A stretch of DNA of 61,843 bases, taken from positions 1 to 61,843 of the forward strand of contig JACQFD010000031.1 in the NCBI GenBank assembly GCA_016200225.1, in the 5' to 3' direction. The DNA comes from Planctomycetota bacterium (GTDB taxonomy: Bacteria; Planctomycetota; UBA1135; JACQFD01). The notes under the pieces were generated by a model. It worked only from the letters and a program-made list of their open reading frames with translations, ran no database searches and had not been told where the DNA came from. Within the stretch, counting starts at the first letter, position 1, and the number at the start of each line of letters is the position of its first letter. Position numbers and translations under genes: made by a program. This document shows positions 21,039-31,122 of the stretch, one piece after another.

Positions 21039-22853
21039 TTATGCGGCCAGCGCGAGCCGCCGCCGTTCCTGGCGGCGTTGAAACATTCGTATGAATCCCA
21101 AAATGACGAGCGCGCAGGCGGGACCGAGCGTATTGAATAATTTAATCCTAGTGCGCTTCGCGTCGGCCGCGTCGCGCGCGTCGAGCGTTACTTTTGTATT
21201 CTTATCCACAAAATCCTCGATCTTTTTTTGTATATCGTCGCTGCTCGTAATAGAGAGCGACTTGTCCTTGTCCCCCATCGTCGCTTTCAGCGCCTCCTGC
21301 TCGAAATTACGAATCTTGCGCACCTGATTGCGCGCGCGAATCGATGACAAATCCTGGCTCAGCGAAAGCCACTCGATCGCATTCTCGAGAAAAATCCACG
21401 CGCTTTGACCGATGTACGCATTCGTCGCAAAATCGGCGTCCGAAACGATGACGACGCGCGTTTCCTTACTTTCGGATACTATAATTCGGTGCGCGTCGTC
21501 GACCGCCGGTTTTTGGAGATGCGTCGGACGCGACTCCGTGAGTGCCGGCGGCAGTTTTCCCGCGAACGCCGACGGAAACTTTCCAACAATTGCCAATCCG
21601 AGCGTCTGTCGCGACGGAGTCTGCGAATCGAATTTCGACATCATGCGGCGCTCGAGTTCCTGATCGAGCCGCGTGTTTTCGACTTCGGCCGTTCGATACG
21701 CAAGTTCGGAAGATCTTAACAATGTCTCGAATTGTAATGAAGCCGGTTTGTCGGACGACAATTCGATCGGACTCGCAAAGAATAACGTGAGGCCCTCGAG
21801 TTGCTTCGTGATGGGATTGTTCTTCGAGAGTCCGTCCGACTGTTTCGAAACGGATAATAAATAGGGATACCCCATTCGCTTCTGCTGCAGGCCGTTCAGC
21901 GTTTGCATTTGTACATTTACCTGTTCGCAGAATTTGTCGACGACAAGAAACTTATCCGAAATGCCGACGCCCCATTTTGCGAGCAGAGGCGCGAGGCCGG
22001 TGTCGATTTTTTTGTAAGGTTTTTGTCCTTGAATATCGATGTCGTGTTCGTCGTCGAGAATCAGCGCGCGGCCGCCGTTCATGATATATTGATCGATTTC
22101 GAACCGCTCGCGCTCGTCGAGGCTTGCGGGCTTGCCGAGAATGAGCACGGAAACGTCGTCGGGAATCGGATCTCCGTATTTGATCGTTTCGAGATCGACG
22201 ACTTTGAATTGTAATTTTAACTGTTCGCGGAATCGCTCAAAGATGCGATCCGGCGACGGCGGCATGTCGAAACCCGGCATTTTGGGCGGCGCGCCCGGTT
22301 CCCGCGTCAGAAAGCCGATCGTCACGGGCTTTTCGCCCGACAGCGACGAGAGAGCCCGCGCGACGTCGTACTCCGGATTGTCCAAAGCTACAAATGGAAT
22401 GATCTTCGGCGAGCGGTCGGCGCAACGGATGTCGAGCCCCAGATAAATCGAAACCTGTTCATAACCATCGTTGCGCGGAATGGGAAACTCGCGCGGCGCG
22501 ATGCCGCTTTTGCGCGCTTCGATCGCGACGTCGGATTTGTTAGGATCGAGCCAGTCGATCGCGACTTTACCGTTGGAAACGCGTTCGATTTGATTTAATA
22601 CTTCGCGGACGCGCTCGAAATAAGTCGCGCCCTCGGGGGGAAACTCCTTCGAAAAATAAGCTTTGACGCGCGCGCGGTCGGGAAGTTTTTTGATAATATT
22701 AATGGTTCCCGCCGACAGCGTGTTCTCCTGCCATTGTGTAATATCGAGCGACGCGTTCACGTGGCGCATGACGATGGCGTTCGAAACGACGGCGATCCCG
22801 GCGAGCAGAGCGCCCGTGAGCATGCGGTCGAGAAATACGGTTTTGGCGCTCAT
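21039..22853 (-). CDS. GldG-like ABC transporter auxiliary protein
   Basis: 604 residues with an N-terminal helix (about 12-28) and a C-terminal helix (about 575-592), so most of the protein is extracytoplasmic. The region ENTLSAGTINIIKKLPD with AYFSKEFPPE is characteristic of the GldG/ABC_transp_aux family. The middle carries an intein-free Rossmann-like domain with DVSVLILGKPASLDERE. In Bacteroidetes GldG works with GldF and GldA in gliding and secretion. Here the gene order ATPase, permease, GldG-like, DUF4340 is kept, but gliding should not be assumed. Confidence 0.88.
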   Translation of the reverse strand: MSAKTVFLDRMLTGALLAGIAVVSNAIVMRHVNASLDITQWQENTLSAGTINIIKKLPDRARVKAYFSKEFPPEGATYFERVREVLNQIERVSNGKVAIDWLDPNKSDVAIEARKSGIAPREFPIPRNDGYEQVSIYLGLDIRCADRSPKIIPFVALDNPEYDVARALSSLSGEKPVTIGFLTREPGAPPKMPGFDMPPSPDRIFERFREQLKLQFKVVDLETIKYGDPIPDDVSVLILGKPASLDERERFEIDQYIMNGGRALILDDEHDIDIQGQKPYKKIDTGLAPLLAKWGVGISDKFLVVDKFCEQVNVQMQTLNGLQQKRMGYPYLLSVSKQSDGLSKNNPITKQLEGLTLFFASPIELSSDKPASLQFETLLRSSELAYRTAEVENTRLDQELERRMMSKFDSQTPSRQTLGLAIVGKFPSAFAGKLPPALTESRPTHLQKPAVDDAHRIIVSESKETRVVIVSDADFATNAYIGQSAWIFLENAIEWLSLSQDLSSIRARNQVRKIRNFEQEALKATMGDKDKSLSITSSDDIQKKIEDFVDKNTKVTLDARDAADAKRTRIKLFNTLGPACALVILGFIRMFQRRQERRRLALAA

Positions 22854-22859
22854 GATCGT

Positions 22860-23615
22860 TTATCTCCAGCGGCGCGCGTCGACGACGACGCCGTTCAACG
22901 ACAGAAACAGTCCCATCACGGTTAAGTAATAATCGACGTCGCGAAATTCGATCGATCCGCGCGATGCGGCGCCGAAATGCCAGCCGAGCGAAATCGGTTT
23001 TGTAATATTAAGGATCGCGTCGGAGATTTTCGAAGGCAGAAAGAAATCGAGCACCATTTTTTCGCCGATCCCCCAGAGCAGTCCGAGGATCGTAATCGTG
23101 ATCAATGCCGCGACGATTTGATGTTTTGTAAACGCGGATGTAAACAATCCGATCGCGAGATAGGCGCCGCCCATCAGAAACGCCGTGAGGTATCCTCCCC
23201 AGACAGGTCCCCAGTCGAGGCCGCCTCCGCCGTCGCTCCCGGCGGCCGCGAGCGACGCGACCGTGAGCGCGATCGGTAATGTTAATAAAAGCGCGACCGC
23301 GAGCAATCCCCACGCCGCCGCGAATTTACCGATCACGGCGTCGCGGATGCGAAGCGGAAACGTTAATAACAATTCTTCGGTGCCCGTTCCGCGCTCCTCC
23401 GACCAAAGCCGCATCGTGATCAACGGAACGAGCACGACGAAATAGAGCGGAAGCGGATCGAACAGCGCACGCATGGAGGCGACGCCGCCGCGGAAGAAAA
23501 AACTAAAAAATACAAATCCGGAAATCAGTCCGAATGTAATTAAAACGACGTAGGCGATCGGCGAATCGAAGTATGCGCGGAATTCGCGGCGCGCGATGAC
23601 GGCGGCTTGTTTCAT
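22860..23615 (-). CDS. ABC-2 type permease, GldF-like
   Basis: About 251 residues. The start at the ATG of MKQAAVIARREFRAYF overlaps the ATPase stop as ATGA. Six transmembrane segments are predicted, with the conserved stretch LVPLITMRLWSEERGTGTEELLLTFP that typifies this ABC-2 permease group. It forms the membrane channel of the transporter whose ATPase is the preceding gene and whose auxiliary subunit is the next. Substrate unknown. Confidence 0.9.
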   Translation of the reverse strand: MKQAAVIARREFRAYFDSPIAYVVLITFGLISGFVFFSFFFRGGVASMRALFDPLPLYFVVLVPLITMRLWSEERGTGTEELLLTFPLRIRDAVIGKFAAAWGLLAVALLLTLPIALTVASLAAAGSDGGGGLDWGPVWGGYLTAFLMGGAYLAIGLFTSAFTKHQIVAALITITILGLLWGIGEKMVLDFFLPSKISDAILNITKPISLGWHFGAASRGSIEFRDVDYYLTVMGLFLSLNGVVVDARRWR

Positions 23616-24577
23616 CGCGCGGCCCCCGCGGCCGCGGCCGGCTCGCCAAGATTGGAACCCAGAGTATACCGATGGAAACACTCCTCGAGCGTTTCGTTGC
23701 GCCGCGATAATTCATGAAGCCGCGCGCCGCGGGCGACAAGCGCCGCGGCGATGCGTTCGTTCGACCCGTCTCCGGCCGGCGCGGCGCATTCTAACTTTAA
23801 GATTCCGTCGGTGGTCATATGCGATCGAATTTGAACGTTGGGAATGATACTGATCGCGGCCTCGGCGTCGGCCGCGGAGATTCCGGAGCAAACGACGCGC
23901 ACCGGGCCGTCTTTTTTTAATAATTCACTGATCCGAGCGTCGGCGACTTTTTTGCCTTTCGAAATGATAATCGCCCGCGAACAGACGGCGGGCACTTCCT
24001 GTAAAATATGCGTCGACAAAATGACGGTTTTTTCCTTTCCGAGTCTTACTAATAAATCGCGGATTTCGAGCACTTGATTGGGATCGAGTCCCGCGGTCGG
24101 TTCGTCGAGAATTAACAAATCCGGATCGTGTAGCAGCGCCTGCGAGAGACCGACGCGCTGGCGGAAACCTTTTGATAATTCACCGATCGATTTGCCGAGC
24201 ACGCTTCGAAGTCCGCATGCCTGCGTCGCGCGATCGATCGAAGACTTGCGTTTTCCGCGATCGAGGCCGCGAACGCGCGCCGCGAAATCGAGGAAACCGG
24301 CGACCGACATATCTAAATAAAGCGGATTGCTCTCGGGCAGATATCCGACCCGTTTGCGAACGCCGACCTGGTCCTTTCGTATATCAATTCCGGCGACTTC
24401 CGCGAAACCGCTGTCGGCGGCGAGATAGCCCGTCAGGATCCGCATCGTCGTCGACTTGCCGGCGCCGTTCGGACCGAGGAAACCTACAATTTCTCCTCGA
24501 TCCACGGAGAATGACAACCCGTCGACGGCGAGCGTCGAGCCATAGGAACGAGTCAGTCTTTCGACGCGAATCATCAT
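23612..24577 (-). CDS. ABC transporter ATPase, GldA-like
   Basis: 321 residues. Walker A GPNGAGKSTT near residue 40, Q-loop region, signature LSKGFRQR, and Walker B LLILDEPTAGLDP are all present. A C-terminal extension of about 90 residues follows the nucleotide-binding domain, as in GldA and related ABC-2 ATPases. It powers the permease encoded by the overlapping next gene. It is the first gene of the 24577-16777 run. Its upstream spacer (24578-24732) contains a GC-rich inverted repeat near 24650 but no certain promoter. Confidence 0.95.
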   Translation of the reverse strand: MMIRVERLTRSYGSTLAVDGLSFSVDRGEIVGFLGPNGAGKSTTMRILTGYLAADSGFAEVAGIDIRKDQVGVRKRVGYLPESNPLYLDMSVAGFLDFAARVRGLDRGKRKSSIDRATQACGLRSVLGKSIGELSKGFRQRVGLSQALLHDPDLLILDEPTAGLDPNQVLEIRDLLVRLGKEKTVILSTHILQEVPAVCSRAIIISKGKKVADARISELLKKDGPVRVVCSGISAADAEAAISIIPNVQIRSHMTTDGILKLECAAPAGDGSNERIAAALVARGARLHELSRRNETLEECFHRYTLGSNLGEPAAAAGAAR

Positions 24578-24732
24578 TGTGTTTGGAATCCTTACGTGGA
24601 ATGCATGTAAGGGTTTGGCGGATGTTGCGGACGGCCGCTCTTTGGCGACCGTCCGGCGGGAAACCTATCGAAAACCAAGCCCAGACGTCAACCTCCGATA
24701 CGGCCGCGATGTTTTATTAGTGAATCGGCGTG

Positions 24733-26607
24733 CTAATCCGCACCGGAAAGTTCGAATTGGCGCAGAAATTCCTCGTTGTCCGCCGTTCGATTGAGTTTGT
24801 TGAGCAACTGTTCCATCGCTTCGATGGGTTTCATTTTCTGTAACACGCGGCGCAACGTTACAATTCGCCGAAGCTTCGCCGGCGATATTAACTTTTCTTC
24901 CTTGCGCGTGCCCGAGAGACCGATGTCGAACGCCGGAAATATGCGGCGATCCGCGAGCGGCCGCGAAAGCACGAGTTCCATGTTTCCCGTGCCTTTGAAT
25001 TCTTCAAAAATAACCTGATCCATGCGCGAACCTGTGTCGACGAGCGTGGTCCCAAGAACGGTCAACGCGCCGCCGCCTTCGGTATTGCGCGCCGCGCCAA
25101 ACATACGCTTTGGCTTTTCCATCGTTCGCGAATCGATGCCGCCCGTGAGAATTCTTCCGGAGTTGCCGGTCTCCGCGTTGAACGCGCGGCTCATGCGCGT
25201 GATCGAGTCTAATAGTAACATCACGTCTTTCTTGCATTCCACGAGCCGCGTCGCCCTGCGGAAAACGGCCTCCGAAAGCGCCACGTGATTCTTTGTAGCC
25301 TGATCGAGGGTTGATACAAAAACGTCGCCTTTCACGAGACGCTTCCACATCGTTCCCTCTTCGGGACGCTCATCGACGAGCAATACCATCAGGTGAACGT
25401 CGGGATATAAACGTTCCATCGCCTGCGCGACTTTGTTTAGAAAAACGGTCTTGCCCGTTCGCGGCGGCGCGACGATCAATCCGCGCGAGCCGCGGCCGAC
25501 CGGACATAACAGATCGAGCACGCGAAGCGACGTGTCGCCGGAGTCGCCGAGTTCATAATGAAAATCCGGATCGATGACGGTCAATTCCGTGAATCGCGCG
25601 AGCTTCGCCGCTTCGTCGGGCTCCATGCCGTCGACTTTTGTAACATTTGCGAGCCCCGGTTTCTGGCCGGGCCGCCGCGGCGGTTCGATCGGACCCTCGA
25701 CGAGCGATCCGTCGCGAAGGTCGTATCTTCGGACGATTTGCGTCGATACAAATACGTCGTCCGGCCCGGGAAGCATGTCGTTTCTTAAGAATCGCAAATA
25801 GGCGGAATTGTCTTTTTGTAATTCTACAATTCCCGAAACCATCATTTCTTCGACGGACACGCCCGGCGTCGGCGCGCCGCGGCCCATGCCGGGACCTTGA
25901 TTTTGCCTTCCGTAGCGACCCATGCGATCGGGTCTTCCTCCATAACCGCGATCATAAGGATCCTGCGGCGGGTAGCCGCCGCCCACTTGATAACCCTGTT
26001 GCGGAGCGCCATAACGCGCGCCCGGCGGATAGTTTTGCGGAGGATAATTTTGCGGCGGATAGCCCTGTTGAGGTGGATAACCCTGCTGCGGAGGATAACC
26101 GTGTTGCGGCGAGTATCCCTGCTGCGGCGGATAGTTCTGCTGGGGATACTGCGGACGCGGCGGATAGCCGCCTGGCGGCTGTTGTTGGTTTGGATTTCCC
26201 GCGCCTGTCGGCCGCTCGTCATACGGCGATCCTACAACTGGAGGTTGACCTTCCGTCGGCTCCGAGGGCGCGCCCGAGTCGCTATCTGTACCATCGGCGC
26301 CGCCGTCGTCTTCGCCTTCAGGCCCCTGCGGATTCACGCCGGGAGGGGCACCCCACAATTCGGGATTGCCATAACCGCCGGGTGCATCAAACCCCGGGAA
26401 TGCCGCCTGTCCGGGACCGCCGCTCTGTCCAGGGCCACCACCCTGTCCGGGCGGATAGTAACCACCCGGGTAATCGGGGCCGGGGTTATAACCAAAATCG
26501 CCGCCGTAGGGCGCGCCTTGGAAATTACCGCCTTGCTGTTGTCCGCCGCCATAGCCGCCATTGTCACCTTTGTGTCGCCGGCCGCGCCTGAATCGTTGTC
26601 TTCGCAT
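24733..26607 (-). CDS. rho: Transcription termination factor Rho with long low-complexity N-terminal extension
   Basis: About 624 residues, some 200 longer than typical Rho. The start at the ATG of MRRQRFRRGRRHK is preferred; a further in-frame start lies 51 bases upstream. Residues 10-240 are rich in Gly, Pro, Gln and Tyr, with tandem YPPQQG-type repeats (DNA about 26030-26140). The RNA-binding cold-shock-like domain begins near MVSGIVELQKDNSAYLRF. The hexameric ATPase core has Walker A APPRTGKT and the Q/R-loop region GGIDSRTMEKPKRMFGAARN. Rho ends untranslated transcripts genome-wide. Long extensions occur in some phyla; this prion-like composition may promote condensation, which is inference. 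Confidence 0.95.
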   Translation of the reverse strand: MRRQRFRRGRRHKGDNGGYGGGQQQGGNFQGAPYGGDFGYNPGPDYPGGYYPPGQGGGPGQSGGPGQAAFPGFDAPGGYGNPELWGAPPGVNPQGPEGEDDGGADGTDSDSGAPSEPTEGQPPVVGSPYDERPTGAGNPNQQQPPGGYPPRPQYPQQNYPPQQGYSPQHGYPPQQGYPPQQGYPPQNYPPQNYPPGARYGAPQQGYQVGGGYPPQDPYDRGYGGRPDRMGRYGRQNQGPGMGRGAPTPGVSVEEMMVSGIVELQKDNSAYLRFLRNDMLPGPDDVFVSTQIVRRYDLRDGSLVEGPIEPPRRPGQKPGLANVTKVDGMEPDEAAKLARFTELTVIDPDFHYELGDSGDTSLRVLDLLCPVGRGSRGLIVAPPRTGKTVFLNKVAQAMERLYPDVHLMVLLVDERPEEGTMWKRLVKGDVFVSTLDQATKNHVALSEAVFRRATRLVECKKDVMLLLDSITRMSRAFNAETGNSGRILTGGIDSRTMEKPKRMFGAARNTEGGGALTVLGTTLVDTGSRMDQVIFEEFKGTGNMELVLSRPLADRRIFPAFDIGLSGTRKEEKLISPAKLRRIVTLRRVLQKMKPIEAMEQLLNKLNRTADNEEFLRQFELSGAD

Positions 26608-26994
<387 letters not shown>

Positions 26995-27059
26995 CGAACT
27001 CACAAAACGTACGGCATGCAGGGCATCGAATCAAGCTTTCGAATCTTCGCAATTCCGGA

Positions 27060-28646
27060 TTATTTGCCGAGATCGACGAATTGGCCGGAGTTCTGTTCGG
27101 CCAACTGGCGCATGAAACCTTTCTCAAAATCGCCGATGCCAAGCACATGTATCGTTATTTTCTTTTGTGTATTCGCTTCCTTCACCGCGGCAAGAATGTC
27201 GTCGGTATCGACAAATTCTCCTGTCGAAGGCTTGCCATCGCTTAAAAAGAAAATTGTATCAACCGTCGGATTCGAATCGCGCTCGATGACGCCGCGTTTC
27301 GGGTTGCCGAGACCGAACATTAACGCGGCATAGGTGTTCGTCATGCCTTCGCCGAGGGCCGCCGAACCGCCGAGTCCCGCCTTCGCGAGGTCCTCCTTTC
27401 CGGAACCGCCGATCGGTTCGAGACCGTGCGCAAAATCGATCGCCGTCGCCTTGTTTACAGAATTGGCTTGTATCAGTTCGCCCTTGCGCCACGGACGAAC
27501 TTTTGTTGCAAACGTCACGATCGCAAAATCGGTTTTCATATCAAAACGGGCGATCGTGCGCGCAAGTTCTTCTTTAACGATGTCAATCTTGCGGAATCCG
27601 GGATAATTCTGGTTTCGATAGCGATCTTTTTCGAGTATCAGATCGTCCATCGAACCGGAACAGTCGAGAATAAATAATATCTTCTTGCTTGGCGTCGTGA
27701 CGCCGAGGAATTCATTAATTTTGCGTTCCTTAACGATGCCCGTTTCGCCCGCGCGCGGCGCCTCGTTTTTCTTGGCTTCGATTTTCGCCAGTTCCTCGAC
27801 GGTCGGTAGTTTATAATTCGGATCCTTGCCGTAGGCCTCGTACCATTCCTTCCAACGGTTATAATCGTGGCCGAAATCGCGGCCCGTCAGCGCCTTCAGC
27901 GCGCGCGACGCGTCTTCAACGAGGCGGCCTTCATCGCTCTCGACTATCTTAACAAGCGGCGTGATCGCGTCGCGCGTGCGGACTTTACATAGTCCCGCGA
28001 TCGCCGCCGTTCGAACGCGCCAGTGTTTATCTTGCAGCGACGCGATGAGCGGCGCCGCAAATGTATCATCGGCGATCAGTGTCATCGCGTCGAGCGTCGA
28101 CACTTTGACGCTCGTTTCGGGGTCGAGCGCAAGCGGAATGATGACAGGCGCGGAGGCCTTGTCTCCAATCGAGCCGAGGGCCTCGACCGCGCGCATGCGC
28201 ACGAGCCAGTCGCTTTCTTTTAGTAATTTCTCGATTTCGGCGCGGCCTTCCTTGCGTTTTCCGAGTCCAAGCACCTGGCAAATCGGCGCGCGCAGCGCTT
28301 TTTCTTTCTTTATGATTCCAATCAAAAACTGAATGGCCTCCGGAGAAGTGTTGCCCGCGAGAACTTTGATCGCCGCGGCGCGCACGTCGTTGTCTTCTTC
28401 TTTAAGAATCGGGAGCAGAACTTCGGCGACCTCGGCGGTCATGGCTTTTTCGAGTCCGAGAATCGCCTCGACTTTCGAAGCCTTCTTTTCGAATTTTGGA
28501 TACTGCTTTTTGAAATCCGCGACGTCGACCGAACCCTGCATCGCGTGGACGGAATGCGCGAGCATCACAAAGGATACGCAGAGCATCGCCGCGAGAGCGA
28601 ACATGCGATGCCGGGCGAAACTTAATATTACTAATGTCGTTTGCAT
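27060..28646 (-). CDS. Secreted HEAT-repeat protein with C-terminal VWA domain
   Basis: 528 residues with a signal peptide (about 1-35, cleavage near SVHA). An alternative start at MFALAAMLC lies 42 bases downstream. Six or so HEAT repeats span about 60-245 (for example DNDVRAAAIKVLAG and HWRVRTAAIAGLCKV). A VWA domain follows at about 325-528 with a complete metal-ion site: DCSGSMD, then the threonine and FLSDGKPSTGE. The combination suggests a scaffold that presents a metal-dependent binding domain outside the cytoplasm. It stands alone between tRNA-Pro and a divergent TIM-barrel gene. Partner unknown. Confidence 0.85.
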   Translation of the reverse strand: MQTTLVILSFARHRMFALAAMLCVSFVMLAHSVHAMQGSVDVADFKKQYPKFEKKASKVEAILGLEKAMTAEVAEVLLPILKEEDNDVRAAAIKVLAGNTSPEAIQFLIGIIKKEKALRAPICQVLGLGKRKEGRAEIEKLLKESDWLVRMRAVEALGSIGDKASAPVIIPLALDPETSVKVSTLDAMTLIADDTFAAPLIASLQDKHWRVRTAAIAGLCKVRTRDAITPLVKIVESDEGRLVEDASRALKALTGRDFGHDYNRWKEWYEAYGKDPNYKLPTVEELAKIEAKKNEAPRAGETGIVKERKINEFLGVTTPSKKILFILDCSGSMDDLILEKDRYRNQNYPGFRKIDIVKEELARTIARFDMKTDFAIVTFATKVRPWRKGELIQANSVNKATAIDFAHGLEPIGGSGKEDLAKAGLGGSAALGEGMTNTYAALMFGLGNPKRGVIERDSNPTVDTIFFLSDGKPSTGEFVDTDDILAAVKEANTQKKITIHVLGIGDFEKGFMRQLAEQNSGQFVDLGK

Positions 28647-28894
28647 GCGTTGTTTTTGTGTCGACTGGGATTCTCGAACCGAGGCGGTTTTGCCGCGGAC
28701 CGCTCTGATGCTAAGTATTTAACCCGAAGCGTTCGAGTTGGAATTCTTGAAACGATTCGCGATGACGCCGCGCGCCCGCCACGCCGTCGGGATGCCGCGA
28801 CCGAACACCGATTCTGCATTCGGAAAGAGTCAATAGCTGGAACAAATGGAATGCAACCATTTGTGAAGCAGCCAAAAATGACGAAAATCGCCGC

Positions 28895-29665
28895 GTGACC
28901 ATCGTCCTCTCCACGTCCCTGTTCATCCCCCGCGGTTTTGACGCTTCCTTGCTTCCGTCCTTGGCAGGCACCGGACTCCGATCGCTCGAACTCGTCGCCG
29001 AGCGCCGCCATTTCCCCTATCACGATCTCGCGGCGGTCGTGCAATGGAAACAACAATTCGCGAACGCGGGCGTCGAGATCGCAAGCGTCCAATTGCCCCG
29101 CGGAACGCCGGTCTTCGACGTCGATCCCGCGACGCGCGAGAGCGCCATGCTCGAAATCGAACTCGCAATCGACGCCGCCGAGACTCTCGGCGCGCGGATT
29201 GTCGTGCTTTCGCTCGGCCAGCCGAACGAAGCGGAGACGCCCGAACAACAAACCTACGCCGAGGACGCGATTGCAAGATTATCGGGCTACGCTTCGCCGC
29301 GCGGCCTCGAACTCGCCTGCGAAAATGTAAACAGCGCGATCACGCGCGTCGACCGGCTCGCGCGATCCATCGAAAACGTCGGCCGGTCGATGGTCGGTAT
29401 TTGTATTGATGTCCCGACGGCCGCGCGCGAAGGCAATATCGACGCCGCGTTGCGCGCCGCGGGGCGGGAACTGTATCATTTACAATTCGGCAACGACGAC
29501 GCTGCCATCCGCCTCCCCGAAATCTTTGCAACGCTCCGCGAAGTAAACTATTCGGGTCTTTATGTTCTCGAACTTACGGATGCGTCGGCCGGCGCAAAAC
29601 CGATTTCCGCATTAATAGAATTCGCCGCGTCCGGATTCGCGCGCCTGCGCGAGTTTACAGAATAA
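28895..29665 (+). CDS. TIM-barrel sugar isomerase/epimerase-like protein
   Basis: 256 residues of the AP-endonuclease-2/xylose isomerase-like barrel. It starts with GTG in a context lacking a Shine-Dalgarno. Strand and turn patterns fit the family: LRSLELVAERR, GVEIASVQLPRG, ARIVVLSLGQP, GLELACENVN, MVGICIDVPTAAREG and LYVLELTD. The probable metal ligands are Glu, Asp, His and Glu in ENVN, CIDV, YHLQFGND and VLELT. Members isomerise or epimerise sugars. The substrate cannot be deduced, and no sugar operon is nearby. Confidence 0.75.
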   Translation: MTIVLSTSLFIPRGFDASLLPSLAGTGLRSLELVAERRHFPYHDLAAVVQWKQQFANAGVEIASVQLPRGTPVFDVDPATRESAMLEIELAIDAAETLGARIVVLSLGQPNEAETPEQQTYAEDAIARLSGYASPRGLELACENVNSAITRVDRLARSIENVGRSMVGICIDVPTAAREGNIDAALRAAGRELYHLQFGNDDAAIRLPEIFATLREVNYSGLYVLELTDASAGAKPISALIEFAASGFARLREFTE

Positions 29666-29675
29666 GAATCGCCGC

Positions 29676-30845
29676 CTACTTCTGCGCTTTCTGTTTCTCG
29701 AGATCGAAAATCAGACCGAGCGGCGGGCGGAGTTCAATCTTTAAGATTTCCGCGCGCTTGATGACGACTTCCGAAGCGCCGACGGCAAGCACAACGCGAT
29801 TTTGAAGATCTTCGGAAAGGCGGCCGGCCAGCCGGTTGCCGTTTTGTAACTGTATAATCGCCTCGGGGCCGCGGTTCGCGGGCGCCTGCGCGATCGGAAG
29901 GATCACGTCGAGTTCCGCCATCGAGAATTCGATTTCGCCTTTTTCGACGCGAATCTTAGCTTCCGAGGTTGTTAACTTTTCGAGCTTGCCGTTGAAAAGA
30001 CTGCCGTTTCTTAATTTTACAAAAACCTCGGCCCCTTTGCCGGCCGCGCCCTTTGGAATCCCGGCCGGAGCTGGCGTTGTCGCAACCGGATCGAGCCCCG
30101 GAAGCCCCGCGAGATTGGCGGGATGTTCCGGTGCTTCCGGATTTGTTGGATTCGATTTCCCCGTTTCAACAGCCGCTGCGGGCGGGTTCGGATCGACGGG
30201 AACTTGCGGAGGAACGGTTGGCGCGATGTTGAGTTCGCCCGCGGGAACCGGTTGCGCGATGGCCCAATCGATCGGTTCCGAAACGCTGGGTACGCCGAAA
30301 GCTCCGAGTTTTTCAGTCGGAGCCTCCGCCCTGCGTTCACAGGAGGCGTCCATCATTGGAATCACCGCCGGGCTCGGGATTTCCGCGGTTGTTCCCAGGT
30401 CGACGGGCTTGATCGAGGCGGGAATGAGTAATTTTAGTGAAATCCCAACGCCCCCTACGAGCATGGCGGCGGCGGCGGCGGCCATCCACGGTCGGAGAAC
30501 AAACATTCGAGCGGGCGCCGGCGATTCTTCGCATTCAACGGTCGATTCGACGGCCATTTCCATTTCGGCGGGAGGCGGCTCAACCGCAACCGCTTCGCCG
30601 TCAACGGCGCAGAGTTCGACACTTTGTTCGATGCCGTTGCTGGCCTGCGCCAATTCGGCGATGGCGTCGCTATCCTCAGGTAAGTCGAGCGGCGAATGGG
30701 CTTCGGCCGCTCCCTGCGCCATCAAGGAAAACAAGTCCTGCTCGGGGCTGTCCCCGTCGAGTCCATCGACGACGAAAAGCTCCTCGGCTTCGAGGATTTC
30801 GGGCGCCTCCGTCGTCGCAAGTTTTTTCTGTGGTTCGAGTTCCAT
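29676..30845 (-). CDS. Single-pass membrane protein with tandem SH3/LSm-like repeats
   Basis: 389 residues. An acidic N-terminal third (about 1-110) is cytoplasmic, a single helix lies near 118-140 (WMAAAAAAMLVGGVG), and a long proline/alanine-rich linker follows. The C-terminus holds two related beta-barrel-like repeats, VKLRNGSLFNGKLEKLT near 280 and IQLQNGNRLAGRLSEDL near 330. Each starts with a pattern of hydrophobic-x-L-x-N-G found in SH3-like or LSm-like folds. It converges with the TIM-barrel gene. No family name is secure. Confidence 0.55.
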   Translation of the reverse strand: MELEPQKKLATTEAPEILEAEELFVVDGLDGDSPEQDLFSLMAQGAAEAHSPLDLPEDSDAIAELAQASNGIEQSVELCAVDGEAVAVEPPPAEMEMAVESTVECEESPAPARMFVLRPWMAAAAAAMLVGGVGISLKLLIPASIKPVDLGTTAEIPSPAVIPMMDASCERRAEAPTEKLGAFGVPSVSEPIDWAIAQPVPAGELNIAPTVPPQVPVDPNPPAAAVETGKSNPTNPEAPEHPANLAGLPGLDPVATTPAPAGIPKGAAGKGAEVFVKLRNGSLFNGKLEKLTTSEAKIRVEKGEIEFSMAELDVILPIAQAPANRGPEAIIQLQNGNRLAGRLSEDLQNRVVLAVGASEVVIKRAEILKIELRPPLGLIFDLEKQKAQK

Positions 30846-31122
30846 GACGCGCGCGCAGGTGAAGTCGCGTCGCGACGCACCGTTGCTTTTTATTTATCGG
30901 CAGAAATGCCGCATCGACTTTCCAATTTGAAAAAATTCTCCGCGCGGCGCGACATTCCCACCTCGAACTTTCCCACGATATCCGTATCCTGCACCGTCGC
31001 TTCACCGCAAGGGATACTAATCGCCCGAAACCGCAGTCGTTTCCGTGACGCCGCTTGCGCGCACATGACGACGCGAGTCCGAACCTTCTCATAACAATTC
31101 CAACCATTCCCTATCAATTCTA

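Noticed and set aside
25647..26591. Long open frame on the plus strand opposite rho
   Set aside because: It is the mirror of the Gly/Pro/Gln-rich rho extension; its composition is arginine- and alanine-rich with no conserved motif.
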